NCBI RefSeq assembly: GCF_001421885.1
Contig: NZ_LMLH01000029.1
Location: 233,371-297,370 of the forward strand
Reading direction: 5' to 3'
Source of the DNA: Pseudomonas sp. Leaf48
GTDB taxonomy: Bacteria; Pseudomonadota; Gammaproteobacteria; Pseudomonadales; Pseudomonadaceae
Length of the DNA: 64,000 nt
Shown in pieces: positions 53,205-61,021 of this stretch; positions within the stretch are counted from its first letter, which is position 1; each line of letters starts with the position of its first letter. A program made the position numbers and the translations under genes. The notes beneath the pieces were generated by a model. It made no database searches and was not told the DNA's origin. It worked only from the letters and a program-made list of their open reading frames with translations.

Positions 53205-53366
53205 TCACGCAGATTGATCGGACTTGTCTGTAGCTTAGACGGTGGTTGGCGATGGTGAAAAAATTGTGAACAGTAAAATGATGCACGGACCAGCATGGAT
53301 TTGCGACCAAAAAGCTGTCTGATGATGAGGAGGGCACGCCTGGCGAGACGGGTTTTGTGGCAGGTG
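53205..53366. other. Upstream region of the PBP gene
   Basis: Of the 445 bp between the PBP and RAYT genes, this part is unique sequence with no gene seen and presumably contains the PBP promoter on the minus strand. The rest, from 53367 on, is filled by repeats. Confidence 0.4.
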
Positions 53367-53451
53367 CTTGTGTGGCCAAGGGGCTTTTGTGGGCAGGGGG
53401 CTTTTGTGGACAGGGGGCTTTTGTGGGCAGGGAGCTTTTGTGGCGAGGGGG
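53367..53451. repeat. Five tandem 17-bp units grading into a REPIN arm
   Basis: Units start at 53367, 53384, 53401, 53418 and 53435, each of the form CTTTTGTGGNCAGGGGG with small changes (the first is CTTGTGTGGCCAAGGGG). The last unit is the outer edge of the 131-bp REPIN at 53439. Confidence 0.85.
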
Positions 53452-53569
53452 CTTGCCCCCGCTGGGCTGCGCAGCAGCCCTCAATAATCACCCTGTAATG
53501 TCAGATAAACCGCATCCGCCGCTTTCAGGGCTGCTGCGCAGCCCATCGGGGGCAAGCCCCCTCGCCACA
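53439..53569. repeat. RAYT-associated REPIN, copy 1
   Basis: 131 bp. It begins TGTGGCGAGGGGGCTTGCCC and ends with its reverse complement, GGGCAAGCCCCCTCGCCACA. Inner stems GGGCTGCGCAGCAGCCC-type surround a non-palindromic centre containing AATAATCACCCTGTAATGTC. An extra half arm GGCAAGCCCCCTCGCCACA follows at 53571-53589. It lies 3' of the RAYT gene. Confidence 0.92.
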
Positions 53570-53649
53570 GGCAAGCCCCCTCGCCACAAAAGCCCCGGGC
53601 CACACAAGCACCTGTGACATAAGCCCTGGCCAAATAGGGGCTGCGATGT

Positions 53650-54108
53650 CTATAGCCAGCAGGCATCCCAGAGCGGGTAGTCGCCGATCTTTTGCACCAG
53701 GCCTGCCCTCAAGGGATTGGCGACTATGTAGCGGGCGAATGGAAGCAGATCCTCTCCATCGCGGATGGCCCTGTCGTGATAACCGGTTTGCCAGAGAGGG
53801 CCATGGCGACCGCTCATTTTGTTCACTTTCCGGGTGCAACGTGATTTGGCGGCTCCGATCACGTGCCCCAGATCACAGTCCTGCAGCTGCATAAGCCAAT
53901 GAAAATGGTCGGGCATGACGACCCAGGCGATTGAGTTCACTAACCCCGAATCATGGGCTCGGCGCAATTCCGTAACCAGCAGCCGCCCCAGATGCCAATC
54001 GGCAAAGACGGGTTGTCGATTGTAAACAACTGCGGTGACCAGATAGGCGCGACCGCTCTCGGAGTGCCGCCCCCGACGCAAGCGGTGGGAGTTGGGTTTA
54101 ACAGGCAT
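53650..54108 (-). CDS. REP-associated tyrosine transposase (RAYT)
   Basis: A 152-residue protein of the Y1/HUH-like transposase superfamily. It opens RHSESGRAYLVTAVVYNRQP; the HxH metal motif is VMPDHFHWLMQL near residue 64; and the presumed nucleophile Tyr lies in FARYIVANPLRAGLV near residue 127. RAYTs cut REP sequences as single strands and are usually present once, fixed between their REPs, and vertically inherited. This copy is flanked by three matching REPINs, so it is probably their cognate enzyme. Length and motifs look intact. There are no IS200-type ends and no partner gene. Confidence 0.9.
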   Translation of the reverse strand: MPVKPNSHRLRRGRHSESGRAYLVTAVVYNRQPVFADWHLGRLLVTELRRAHDSGLVNSIAWVVMPDHFHWLMQLQDCDLGHVIGAAKSRCTRKVNKMSGRHGPLWQTGYHDRAIRDGEDLLPFARYIVANPLRAGLVQKIGDYPLWDACWL

Positions 54109-54293
54109 CCATGCCTCCTTTTGAGGTGATCAATTACCCTTTCAAACTAGTCCCGCACCGGCTGAAGTGGCGCGACAAACACTGAGTGAAAAATCTGATT
54201 TCAGTGAAGGACTGAACACAAAAGCAGGTGTTGTGGCGGCTCGCGTGGAGTGGGGCTCGTGTGGCGACAGGCTTTTGTGGCGAGGAGAGCTTT

Positions 54294-54424
54294 TGTGGCG
54301 AGGGGGCTTGCCCCCGTTGGGTTGCGCAGCAGCCCTCAATAATCACCCTGTAATGTCAGATAAACCGCATCCGCCGCTTTCAGGGCTGCTACGCAGCCCA
54401 ACGGGGGCAAGCCCCCTCGCCACA
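54294..54424. repeat. RAYT-associated REPIN, copy 2 (part of a 301-bp duplication)
   Basis: 131 bp, differing from copy 3 at 2 positions and sharing the same ends and centre. Followed by an extra half arm to 54443 and a unique stretch to 54594 that is repeated, diverged, after copy 3. It lies on the 5' side of the RAYT gene. Confidence 0.92.
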
Positions 54425-54594
54425 GGCAAGCCCCCTCGCCACAAAAGCCCTCTGGTTACACAATTCCGTCGCCAGAGTGGAAGGCAGGTGTAAGCCGGAA
54501 AGTATTGAGATAGAGCTTTCCAAGGGGCAGGGCGGTGTTTCGCAGGCACATGACGCCGGTGTGGCGACAGGCATTTGTGGCAAGGGGGCTTGCC

Positions 54595-54725
54595 TGTGGC
54601 GAGGGGGCTTGCCCCCGTTGGGTTGCGCAGCAACCCTCAATAATCACCCTGTAATGTCAGATAAACCGCATCCGCCGCTTTCAGGGCTGCTGCGCAGCCC
54701 AACGGGGGCAAGCCCCCTCGCCACA
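54595..54725. repeat. RAYT-associated REPIN, copy 3
   Basis: 131 bp, exactly 301 bp downstream of copy 2. It differs from copy 1 at about four positions. The following about 113 bp (54745-54857) match the equivalent region after copy 2 but with about 16 differences. Confidence 0.92.
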
Positions 54726-54857
54726 GGCAAGCCCCCTCGCCACAAAAGTCCTCTGGTCACACAAGCCTGTCGCCAGAGTGGGAGGCAGGTGTGAGCCTGA
54801 AAGTATTGAGATAGAGCTTTCCAAGAGTAAGCATGGTCTTTCTCAGGCACATGACGA

Positions 54858-55151
54858 TGCACCAATGCTGTGCAATACTCCGCGCCGTTTCAATCGCGAA
54901 TAATCCTACATTGGTCAGGTAAATTACCTCCGCAATACCGGCATTTGCCGGGACTTATGGCTAAATGTTGTTATTTATAGAGTGAAAAACCCTGCTTTAA
55001 GCTTTTTATACTGCACGTCCCCTGATCGGGCAGGTTTTACCTGCTCGACGGTCCCGCCCACAACGCAGGACCGGTGTCGCAGAAGCAATGGCTATCGTTC
55101 AGCGCTTCTTCACTCGGTGGTCAAATCAATAACAAAATGAGGTAGAACCCT
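54858..55151. other. Upstream region of the amino acid permease gene
   Basis: 294 bp without a gene. It has AGGTAAATTACCT, a 13-bp palindrome near 54918; GGGCAGGTTTTACCTGCTC, an imperfect hairpin near 55028; and a TATACT-like -10 near 55007 without a convincing -35. Presumably it holds the permease promoter. Confidence 0.4.
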
Positions 55152-56567
55152 ATGGCAGTCGGCAATCACCTGCCCCATGACGGTACCGCTCAGGGCGGTC
55201 CGCTCAAACGCGAACTCGGTGAACGGCATATTCGCCTGATGGCCCTTGGCGCCTGTATCGGCGTCGGCCTGTTTCTCGGTTCGGCCAAAGCCATTGAAAT
55301 GGCGGGTCCCGCCATCATGCTGTCCTACATCATCGGTGGTCTGGCGATCCTGGTGATCATGCGTGCCCTCGGTGAGATGGCCGTGCACAACCCGGTCGCC
55401 GGATCGTTCAGCCGTTACGCCCAGGACTACCTTGGCCCGCTCGCGGGCTTCCTCACTGGCTGGAACTACTGGTTCCTGTGGGTGGTGACCTGTGTCGCGG
55501 AAATTACCGCCGTGGCGGTGTACATGGGCATCTGGTTCCCCGATGTACCGCGCTGGATCTGGGCGCTCGCGGCGCTGGTGAGCATGGGCTCGATCAACCT
55601 GATCGCGGTGAAGGCTTTCGGTGAGTTCGAGTTCTGGTTCGCCCTGATCAAGATCGTCACCATCGTGGCGATGGTGCTTGGCGGCATCGGCATTATCGCT
55701 TTCGGTTTCGGCAACGACGGCGTGGCACTGGGCATTTCCAACCTGTGGGCCCATGGCGGCTTCATGCCCAACGGCGTGCAAGGCGTGTTGATGTCGCTGC
55801 AGATGGTCATGTTCGCCTACCTGGGCGTGGAAATGATCGGCCTGACCGCCGGTGAAGCGAAGAACCCGCAGAAGACCATTCCCGACGCGATCGGCTCGGT
55901 GTTCTGGCGAATTCTGCTGTTCTACGTCGGCGCGCTGTTCGTGATCCTGTCGATCTACCCGTGGAATGAAATCGGCACCCAAGGCAGCCCGTTCGTGATG
56001 ACCTTCGAGCGTCTTGGCATCAAGACCGCTGCCGGTATCATCAACTTCGTGGTGATTACTGCTGCGCTGTCCTCCTGCAACGGCGGCATTTTCAGCACCG
56101 GGCGCATGCTCTACAGCCTGGCGCAGAACGGCCAGGCCCCGGCCGGTTTCGCCAAGACTTCGAGCAACGGCGTGCCGCGTCGTGCGTTGCTGCTGTCGAT
56201 GGGTGTATTGCTGCTAGGCGTGCTGCTCAATTACCTGGCACCGGAAAGAGTCTTCGTCTGGGTCACCGCCATTGCCACGTTTGGCGCGATCTGGACCTGG
56301 GTGATGATCCTGCTGTCCCAGCTCAAGTTCCGCAAAGGCTTGAGCGCCAGCGAGCGTGCCGGCCTGAAGTACAAGATGTGGCTGTATCCGGTCAGCTCGT
56401 ACGTGGCATTGGCGTTTCTGGTGCTGGTAGTCGGCCTGATGGCCTACTTCCCGGATACCCGCGTGGCGCTGTATGTCGGCCCGGCATTCCTGGTGCTGCT
56501 GACCGTGCTGTTCTACGTGTTCAAGTTGCAGCCGCGCAACGTTGCACAGGCTGCTGTAAGTTCGTAA
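55152..56567 (+). CDS. APC-superfamily amino acid permease
   Basis: A 471-residue transporter with 12 predicted helices. The N-terminal family signature is RHIRLMALGACIGVGLFLGS and EMAGPAIMLSYIIGG. GEMAVHNPVAGSFSRYAQDY marks the substrate-binding part, and the later FAYLGVEMIGLTAGEAKNPQ matches the GabP/ProY/CycA subgroup. It probably imports a small amino acid such as proline, alanine, serine or GABA by proton symport; the substrate cannot be read. It precedes the siderophore cluster on the same strand but is separated from it by a hairpin and a Fur-like site, so it is likely a separate unit. Confidence 0.88.
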   Translation: MAVGNHLPHDGTAQGGPLKRELGERHIRLMALGACIGVGLFLGSAKAIEMAGPAIMLSYIIGGLAILVIMRALGEMAVHNPVAGSFSRYAQDYLGPLAGFLTGWNYWFLWVVTCVAEITAVAVYMGIWFPDVPRWIWALAALVSMGSINLIAVKAFGEFEFWFALIKIVTIVAMVLGGIGIIAFGFGNDGVALGISNLWAHGGFMPNGVQGVLMSLQMVMFAYLGVEMIGLTAGEAKNPQKTIPDAIGSVFWRILLFYVGALFVILSIYPWNEIGTQGSPFVMTFERLGIKTAAGIINFVVITAALSSCNGGIFSTGRMLYSLAQNGQAPAGFAKTSSNGVPRRALLLSMGVLLLGVLLNYLAPERVFVWVTAIATFGAIWTWVMILLSQLKFRKGLSASERAGLKYKMWLYPVSSYVALAFLVLVVGLMAYFPDTRVALYVGPAFLVLLTVLFYVFKLQPRNVAQAAVSS

Positions 56568-56584
56568 TAGGTCGTTTCATGGAC

Positions 56585-56613
56585 GTTCTGCGCCACGCTT
56601 CGTGGCGCAGAAC
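56585..56613 (+). terminator. Perfect hairpin after the permease gene
   Basis: GTTCTGCGCCACG and CGTGGCGCAGAAC form a perfect 13-bp stem with a three-base loop 18 bp after the permease stop. No T-run follows. It separates the permease from the iron-acquisition cluster. The rest of the roughly 300-bp gap holds only the Fur-like site and AT-rich promoter-like sequence. Confidence 0.5.
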
Positions 56614-56820
56614 GGCATGGAGTTCATAACCAGACCACCACACTCCACAGCTACCGCTCGGGAGCTCACGCACCTTTTCCCTGCATAAAAAAATATATCC
56701 CGGCCCATGATTGGCGATGCCCAGGCGGGCATGGACTTGCGTCGATTTTCGCCCCGAAGATGTGGCGATTCGACATCGCATGAAATTGATTTTAATTGTA
56801 AAACTGATGTACTTACTAAT

Positions 56821-56839
56821 GTAAATGATTACTATTGGC
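56821..56839 (+). promoter_or_regulatory. Fur-box-like site
   Basis: GTAAATGATTACTATTGGC matches the 19-bp Fur consensus GATAATGATTATCATTATC at 13 positions by hand count. It lies 29 bp upstream of the first gene of the iron-acquisition cluster, in AT-rich DNA. Iron repression of the cluster is therefore likely. Confidence 0.6.
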
Positions 56840-56867
56840 AACAATTCGACCTAAAGGACTTGTGTCA

Positions 56868-57632
56868 GTGTTGCGAATTTCTCCAGTCTTTTCCCGGCTG
56901 CAAGAAGGGAAAACCGTCTTCGGCCTGCTCAACTCCGTCCCTTCTCCAATGCTCTGCGAAATGATTGCATTCGCGGGCTACGATTTCGTGATTCTTGATG
57001 TGGAGCACTTGCTGCGCTCCGAAGAAGACCTCATGCATTGTGTCCGCGCTTGTGAAGCCGCGGGTATTTCGCCCTGGCTGCGCATCCCGCAAGTGGACGA
57101 GAAACTGATCGGGCGGGCTCTAGACGCCGGTATCGAGGCGATTGTGCTGTCACGCACCGAAAGTGCTGCGCAAGTTCAGCGCGCCATCGAAGCGGCGCGT
57201 TTTCCACCCCTGGGTAAACGCGGCATAACCGGCGGACGCATTACCGGATTCGGTCGCCTGCCGTTACCCGAATACATCGAATTGGCCAATCGCCAGACGC
57301 CGATCATTCCCATGATCGAAAGTCGCGAGGGCGTCGACGCGCTGCGCGAGATCCTGCAACTGCCAGGGGTGGGCATGATCATGGAAGGCGCACTGGATCT
57401 GTCGCTCGATCTAGGTCTGGGACCTGACCCGCTCCATCCTCAGGTCTGGCAAATGCTGCAAGACATGGCCGATGCCTGCCAGGGCGCCGCCATTCCATTT
57501 TGCGCAAATCCGCGCACGGCTGAACAGAACGCGCTGTGGCGTGCTCGCGGTATCAAAAGCTTTCTCGCAGGTGAAGACCGGGGGGTGCTGCACAAGGCAT
57601 TGAAAGCCCACCTGCATTCTTTCCAACAGTAA
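56868..57632 (+). CDS. HpcH/HpaI-family enzyme, SbnG-like siderophore citrate synthase
   Basis: A 254-residue TIM-barrel protein of the HpcH/HpaI aldolase family. His47 (DVEHLLR), Arg72 (LRIPQ), Glu151 (MIESREG) and Asp177 (EGALDLSLDLG) occupy the family's catalytic and metal positions; as I recall, HpcH has His45, Arg70, Glu149 and Asp175. As the first gene of an NIS siderophore cluster behind a Fur-like site, it most likely makes citrate from oxaloacetate and acetyl-CoA like SbnG of the staphyloferrin B locus. The GTG start nine bases after AAGGA was preferred to a TTG upstream; another GTG lies two codons earlier. The TonB receptor gene starts 21 bp after its stop. A catabolic aldolase role is possible but does not fit the context. 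Confidence 0.78.
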   Translation: MLRISPVFSRLQEGKTVFGLLNSVPSPMLCEMIAFAGYDFVILDVEHLLRSEEDLMHCVRACEAAGISPWLRIPQVDEKLIGRALDAGIEAIVLSRTESAAQVQRAIEAARFPPLGKRGITGGRITGFGRLPLPEYIELANRQTPIIPMIESREGVDALREILQLPGVGMIMEGALDLSLDLGLGPDPLHPQVWQMLQDMADACQGAAIPFCANPRTAEQNALWRARGIKSFLAGEDRGVLHKALKAHLHSFQQ

Positions 57633-57653
57633 AGATGAGCCAACGAAGTTCTG

Positions 57654-59747
57654 ATGAAAAAAACAAAATCGCTTCACTTATCACTCAGCCTGATCAGCCT
57701 GGGTATTTGCCATGGTGCCATGGCTGCCGATCAATCCACCGAGCCTGCCGGTAGCCTGGATCTGGCACCTACGGTTATTTCTGGTGACGTTCTTGGCTCG
57801 GCCAGCGATCAGGAGGTGCGTACCTACGCCGGCAGCCGCAGCGTGGTCGACTCCAGCGAACTGAGCAAGGCGAGCGTGCGCGGCGTGGACGACGCGCTGC
57901 AACGGGTACCGGGCATCAAGATCTTTGACGAAACCGGCACCGGCGCCTTGCCTCAGATTTCGGTACGCGGGCTGTACGAGAGTCGCAGCGGCCGGATCCA
58001 GGCGTTGTCCGATGGCATTCCCCTGGCACTGGCGCCCTACGGCCAGACGGGGCTGTCGCTGTTTCCAGTGACCATGGCCATGGTCGATCGTATTGACGTC
58101 GTGCGTGGGGGCGCAGCGGTGCAATACGGTCCGAACAACGTCGGCGGGGTGATCAACTTCATCAGCAAGCCGATTCCGCGAGAGTGGGAAACCACGCTGC
58201 AGGAGAAGCTGACCTTCAACGCCGGCGGGCGCCAGTTGTGGGACACCTACCTGGGCACTGGTGGCTACCTGACCGACAACTTCGGCCTGCAGCTGGACGT
58301 CAACACCCTGGGAGGCGAGTACGGTCGCGAGCACTCCGACACGGATGTGCAGAACTACCGTCTGCGTGGCCAGTGGAACATCGACGACGATCGCGACCTG
58401 AGTTTCGGTATCCAGCGCTACAAGGCCGACATGGAACTGGCCGGCGCGCTCAGCGTGGAGGATTACAAGGATGATCCACGGCAATCGACGCGTCCCCTGG
58501 ACAGATTCGAAGGCGACACCAATCGCGTCTGGGGTACGTATACCCAGCGCCTGGGCGGCATGGGGCCGTTTGACTCGGTGGAAGTCAGCTGGACCAACTT
58601 CGCCCACGACAGCTACCGTAACTTCGTGGTCGGCCTGCCGTTCACCCCGGACGGCACGGCGGTGACCAAGCAGGACGGGCCACGCGACTTTAAAGTCTGG
58701 GGTACGGAGCCGCGCATCAGTGGCACCATCGACGGCGACACGGTCGGCCAGACCTGGTTGCTGGGCGCTCGTTATGTGAAGGAAGACATCGACTACAAGG
58801 TCAATCGCCAGAGCCTCGCTACCGGCGTGACGGCACCGTTCCGCGACTGGACGTTCGACGATGACGCCCGTGCGTTCTACCTCAGCAACGCAATCGGCCT
58901 GCTCGATCGTCGCCTGACCATCACCCCGGGTGTGCGCTACGAAAACGCGCGCATGGACTACAGCGACGGCATCACCGGTGTCTCCCGCGAGAACAAATCC
59001 GAGGAATGGCTGCCAGGCCTGACGGTCGGTTATCAAGCGAGCGACGCCTGGTTTGTCTACGCCAATGCCCAGAAGTCCCTGCGTCCGCCGCAAGTCACGC
59101 AGATCGTCAAGGAAGGCGATGTCGGTGCCGAGCTGGCGTGGAACTACGAGACCGGCGTGCGCTATACCCCGTGGGACGGCTTTCGCGCCGACTTCGGTGT
59201 GTACCGCATCGATTTCGACGACCAGATCGCCTACAACTCCACGACCGACCGTTTCCAGAACCTGGGCAGCACCCGTCACCAGGGTATCGAGACCGAAGTT
59301 TTCTGGACACCGGATGCCATGCGTGACCTGGACCTGCATGCCAGCTATGCCTACCTCGATGCCAAGCAACGCAACGGCCAGTTCAAGGACAACGAAGTAC
59401 CGTTCGCTTCGCGCAATCAGTTCACGGTTGACGGTCGCTACCGTTTCGCCGAGCACTGGACCTACAGCCTCGACGGCCTGTACGTCAGCAGTGCCTACAC
59501 CGATGCCGCCAACTCAGGCGATGAAGACGCCACAGCCAGCGTCGGCAAGCTGCCGGCCTACTGGCTCTGGAACACTGCTATCGAGCGTGAGTTCAAGCTG
59601 GCCGACAAGAGCCTGCTGACCGCGTCGGCAGGCATCAGCAACCTGTTCAACCGCGAGTACTACTACCGCGGTATCGACACCAGTCCCTGGGGTCGTCAAC
59701 CCGCGCCGCAGCGCTCGCTGACTCTCGGCGTCAACTACCGCTTCTAA
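57654..59747 (+). CDS. TonB-dependent ferric-siderophore receptor (PvuA/FecA-like)
   Basis: A 697-residue outer-membrane receptor with a signal peptide (LHLSLSLISLGICHGAMA). A plug domain starts near residue 40 (VVDSSELSKASVRGVDDALQ, then DRIDVVRGGAAVQYGPNNVG), followed by a 22-strand barrel ending in NYRF with a terminal Phe. There is no FecA-type signalling extension before the plug, so a sigma/anti-sigma surface-signalling system is not indicated. It probably imports the ferric siderophore made by the downstream genes. Good match in position to receptors of vibrioferrin clusters; the ligand is inferred. Confidence 0.88.
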   Translation: MKKTKSLHLSLSLISLGICHGAMAADQSTEPAGSLDLAPTVISGDVLGSASDQEVRTYAGSRSVVDSSELSKASVRGVDDALQRVPGIKIFDETGTGALPQISVRGLYESRSGRIQALSDGIPLALAPYGQTGLSLFPVTMAMVDRIDVVRGGAAVQYGPNNVGGVINFISKPIPREWETTLQEKLTFNAGGRQLWDTYLGTGGYLTDNFGLQLDVNTLGGEYGREHSDTDVQNYRLRGQWNIDDDRDLSFGIQRYKADMELAGALSVEDYKDDPRQSTRPLDRFEGDTNRVWGTYTQRLGGMGPFDSVEVSWTNFAHDSYRNFVVGLPFTPDGTAVTKQDGPRDFKVWGTEPRISGTIDGDTVGQTWLLGARYVKEDIDYKVNRQSLATGVTAPFRDWTFDDDARAFYLSNAIGLLDRRLTITPGVRYENARMDYSDGITGVSRENKSEEWLPGLTVGYQASDAWFVYANAQKSLRPPQVTQIVKEGDVGAELAWNYETGVRYTPWDGFRADFGVYRIDFDDQIAYNSTTDRFQNLGSTRHQGIETEVFWTPDAMRDLDLHASYAYLDAKQRNGQFKDNEVPFASRNQFTVDGRYRFAEHWTYSLDGLYVSSAYTDAANSGDEDATASVGKLPAYWLWNTAIEREFKLADKSLLTASAGISNLFNREYYYRGIDTSPWGRQPAPQRSLTLGVNYRF

Positions 59748-59821
59748 ACCGCGCAGCCGCGCCCCGTAAACCAGTTGCCCGATCCCGCGGGACGGGCAAC
59801 TGCTGCCTCCAGGAACCTGCC

Positions 59822-61021
59822 ATGCAACGACCATTCGTCATCCTTGCTCATGTCGCCCACCCTGCAATTCTGGAGGGTTTCGTGCCTGCCGCGCACAAAC
59901 GCGGATTGCCGATCGTGGTCATTACCGACCACGCTCAGGAGCACAGACGCCTGCTCGCCACTTCGGCTATTTCGCCGCAACAGCTGCAGGTGATCGAGTG
60001 CGATGTGTTCAATCCGCTCGCAGTCATCGAGATGATCAATGGTCAAGGCCTGCGTCCTGGCGCCGTGTTCTCCAACAGCGATCACCTGCAGACCGCAACA
60101 GCCATGGTTGCCGAGGCCTTCGAATGCCCCGGCAAGGACTGGCGGCTGTGCTACGCGGCGAAGAACAAGGCGGCCATGCGCGAACGCATGCAGCGCCTGG
60201 GTCTGCCCGGGCCATGGTTCCAGGTGCTCACATCGAACGCCGCAGTGCCGAGCGATGCACCGTGGCCGGTGGTCGCCAAGCCCCGCGAAGGCGTCGCCAG
60301 CCTCGACGTCAGACTGTGTCACAACGCCGCTGAATTGAGCGCTTACTGTGAGAGCTTCTGGCAGCAGCAACCGGATCGGGCATTGCTGCTGGAAGCGTAC
60401 ATGGAAGGCCCGTTGTTCACCCTCGAAACCCTGGGCGACGGGCGCAATCTGCAAGCTATCGGCGGCTTCGACGTCAGCCTTTCTGCACCACCGCATTTCG
60501 TCGAGCTGGCGGCGCGCTGGAACGGTCCGCTGTGCAGTTCCCAGCGTGCCGCCGCGCTGGCTCAAGTCGCAGCGTTCGGGGTCAATTTCGGGGTCTGTCA
60601 CAGCGAGTTCATTCTGACCGCGCAAGGTCCGGTGCTGGTCGAGATCAATTATCGCAGCATCGGCGATGGCCGCGAGTTCCTGCTGGATCGGCTGCTGCCA
60701 CAGGGCTGGTTCGACCGCATCGTGGCTCTGCATCTGGGTGACCGCCTGATCGAGGCGCAGCCGGCGCAAGCCGCGGCCACCGTTCATTACTTGGTTGCCG
60801 ATCGTTCGGGGCGCCTGGATCAGGCCAGTGCCAGCTTCAACGTTGAGCGGGAAGGCCATTGGTGCGATTACCGGGCGCTGCACACTACCGGCGACACCGT
60901 GACCATCAGCCATTCCAACAAGGATTATGTCGGTGTCCTGCGACTGATCGCACCGGATGAAACGAGCCTGGACGCGCAATTGAACTCGATGCTCGGCGAC
61001 CTGAAGTGGGTGGTCGCATGA
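59822..61021 (+). CDS. ATP-grasp ligase, PvsA-like siderophore biosynthesis enzyme
   Basis: A 399-residue cytoplasmic protein with an ATP-grasp fold. The central VVAKPREGVASLDVRLC segment (near residue 150) and the metal-binding EINYRSIGDGREFLLD (near 275) are visible; HSEFILTAQGPVLVEINYR is the usual ATP-grasp C-terminal motif. In vibrioferrin synthesis PvsA joins amino acid building blocks; this product is inferred from the neighbouring NIS synthetase, exporter and receptor. ATG follows CAGGAA. Its stop overlaps the NIS synthetase start by 4 bp (ATGA), so expression is coupled. Confidence 0.8.
   Translation: MQRPFVILAHVAHPAILEGFVPAAHKRGLPIVVITDHAQEHRRLLATSAISPQQLQVIECDVFNPLAVIEMINGQGLRPGAVFSNSDHLQTATAMVAEAFECPGKDWRLCYAAKNKAAMRERMQRLGLPGPWFQVLTSNAAVPSDAPWPVVAKPREGVASLDVRLCHNAAELSAYCESFWQQQPDRALLLEAYMEGPLFTLETLGDGRNLQAIGGFDVSLSAPPHFVELAARWNGPLCSSQRAAALAQVAAFGVNFGVCHSEFILTAQGPVLVEINYRSIGDGREFLLDRLLPQGWFDRIVALHLGDRLIEAQPAQAAATVHYLVADRSGRLDQASASFNVEREGHWCDYRALHTTGDTVTISHSNKDYVGVLRLIAPDETSLDAQLNSMLGDLKWVVA

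Noticed and set aside
53650..54108. Recent IS200/IS605 insertion
   Set aside because: The protein has RAYT features, there is no TnpB, and the flanks are REPINs rather than IS200-type ends.
57654..59747. FecA-type signalling receptor
   Set aside because: The plug begins about 40 residues in, leaving no room for the roughly 80-residue signalling domain, and no sigma/anti-sigma genes are nearby.
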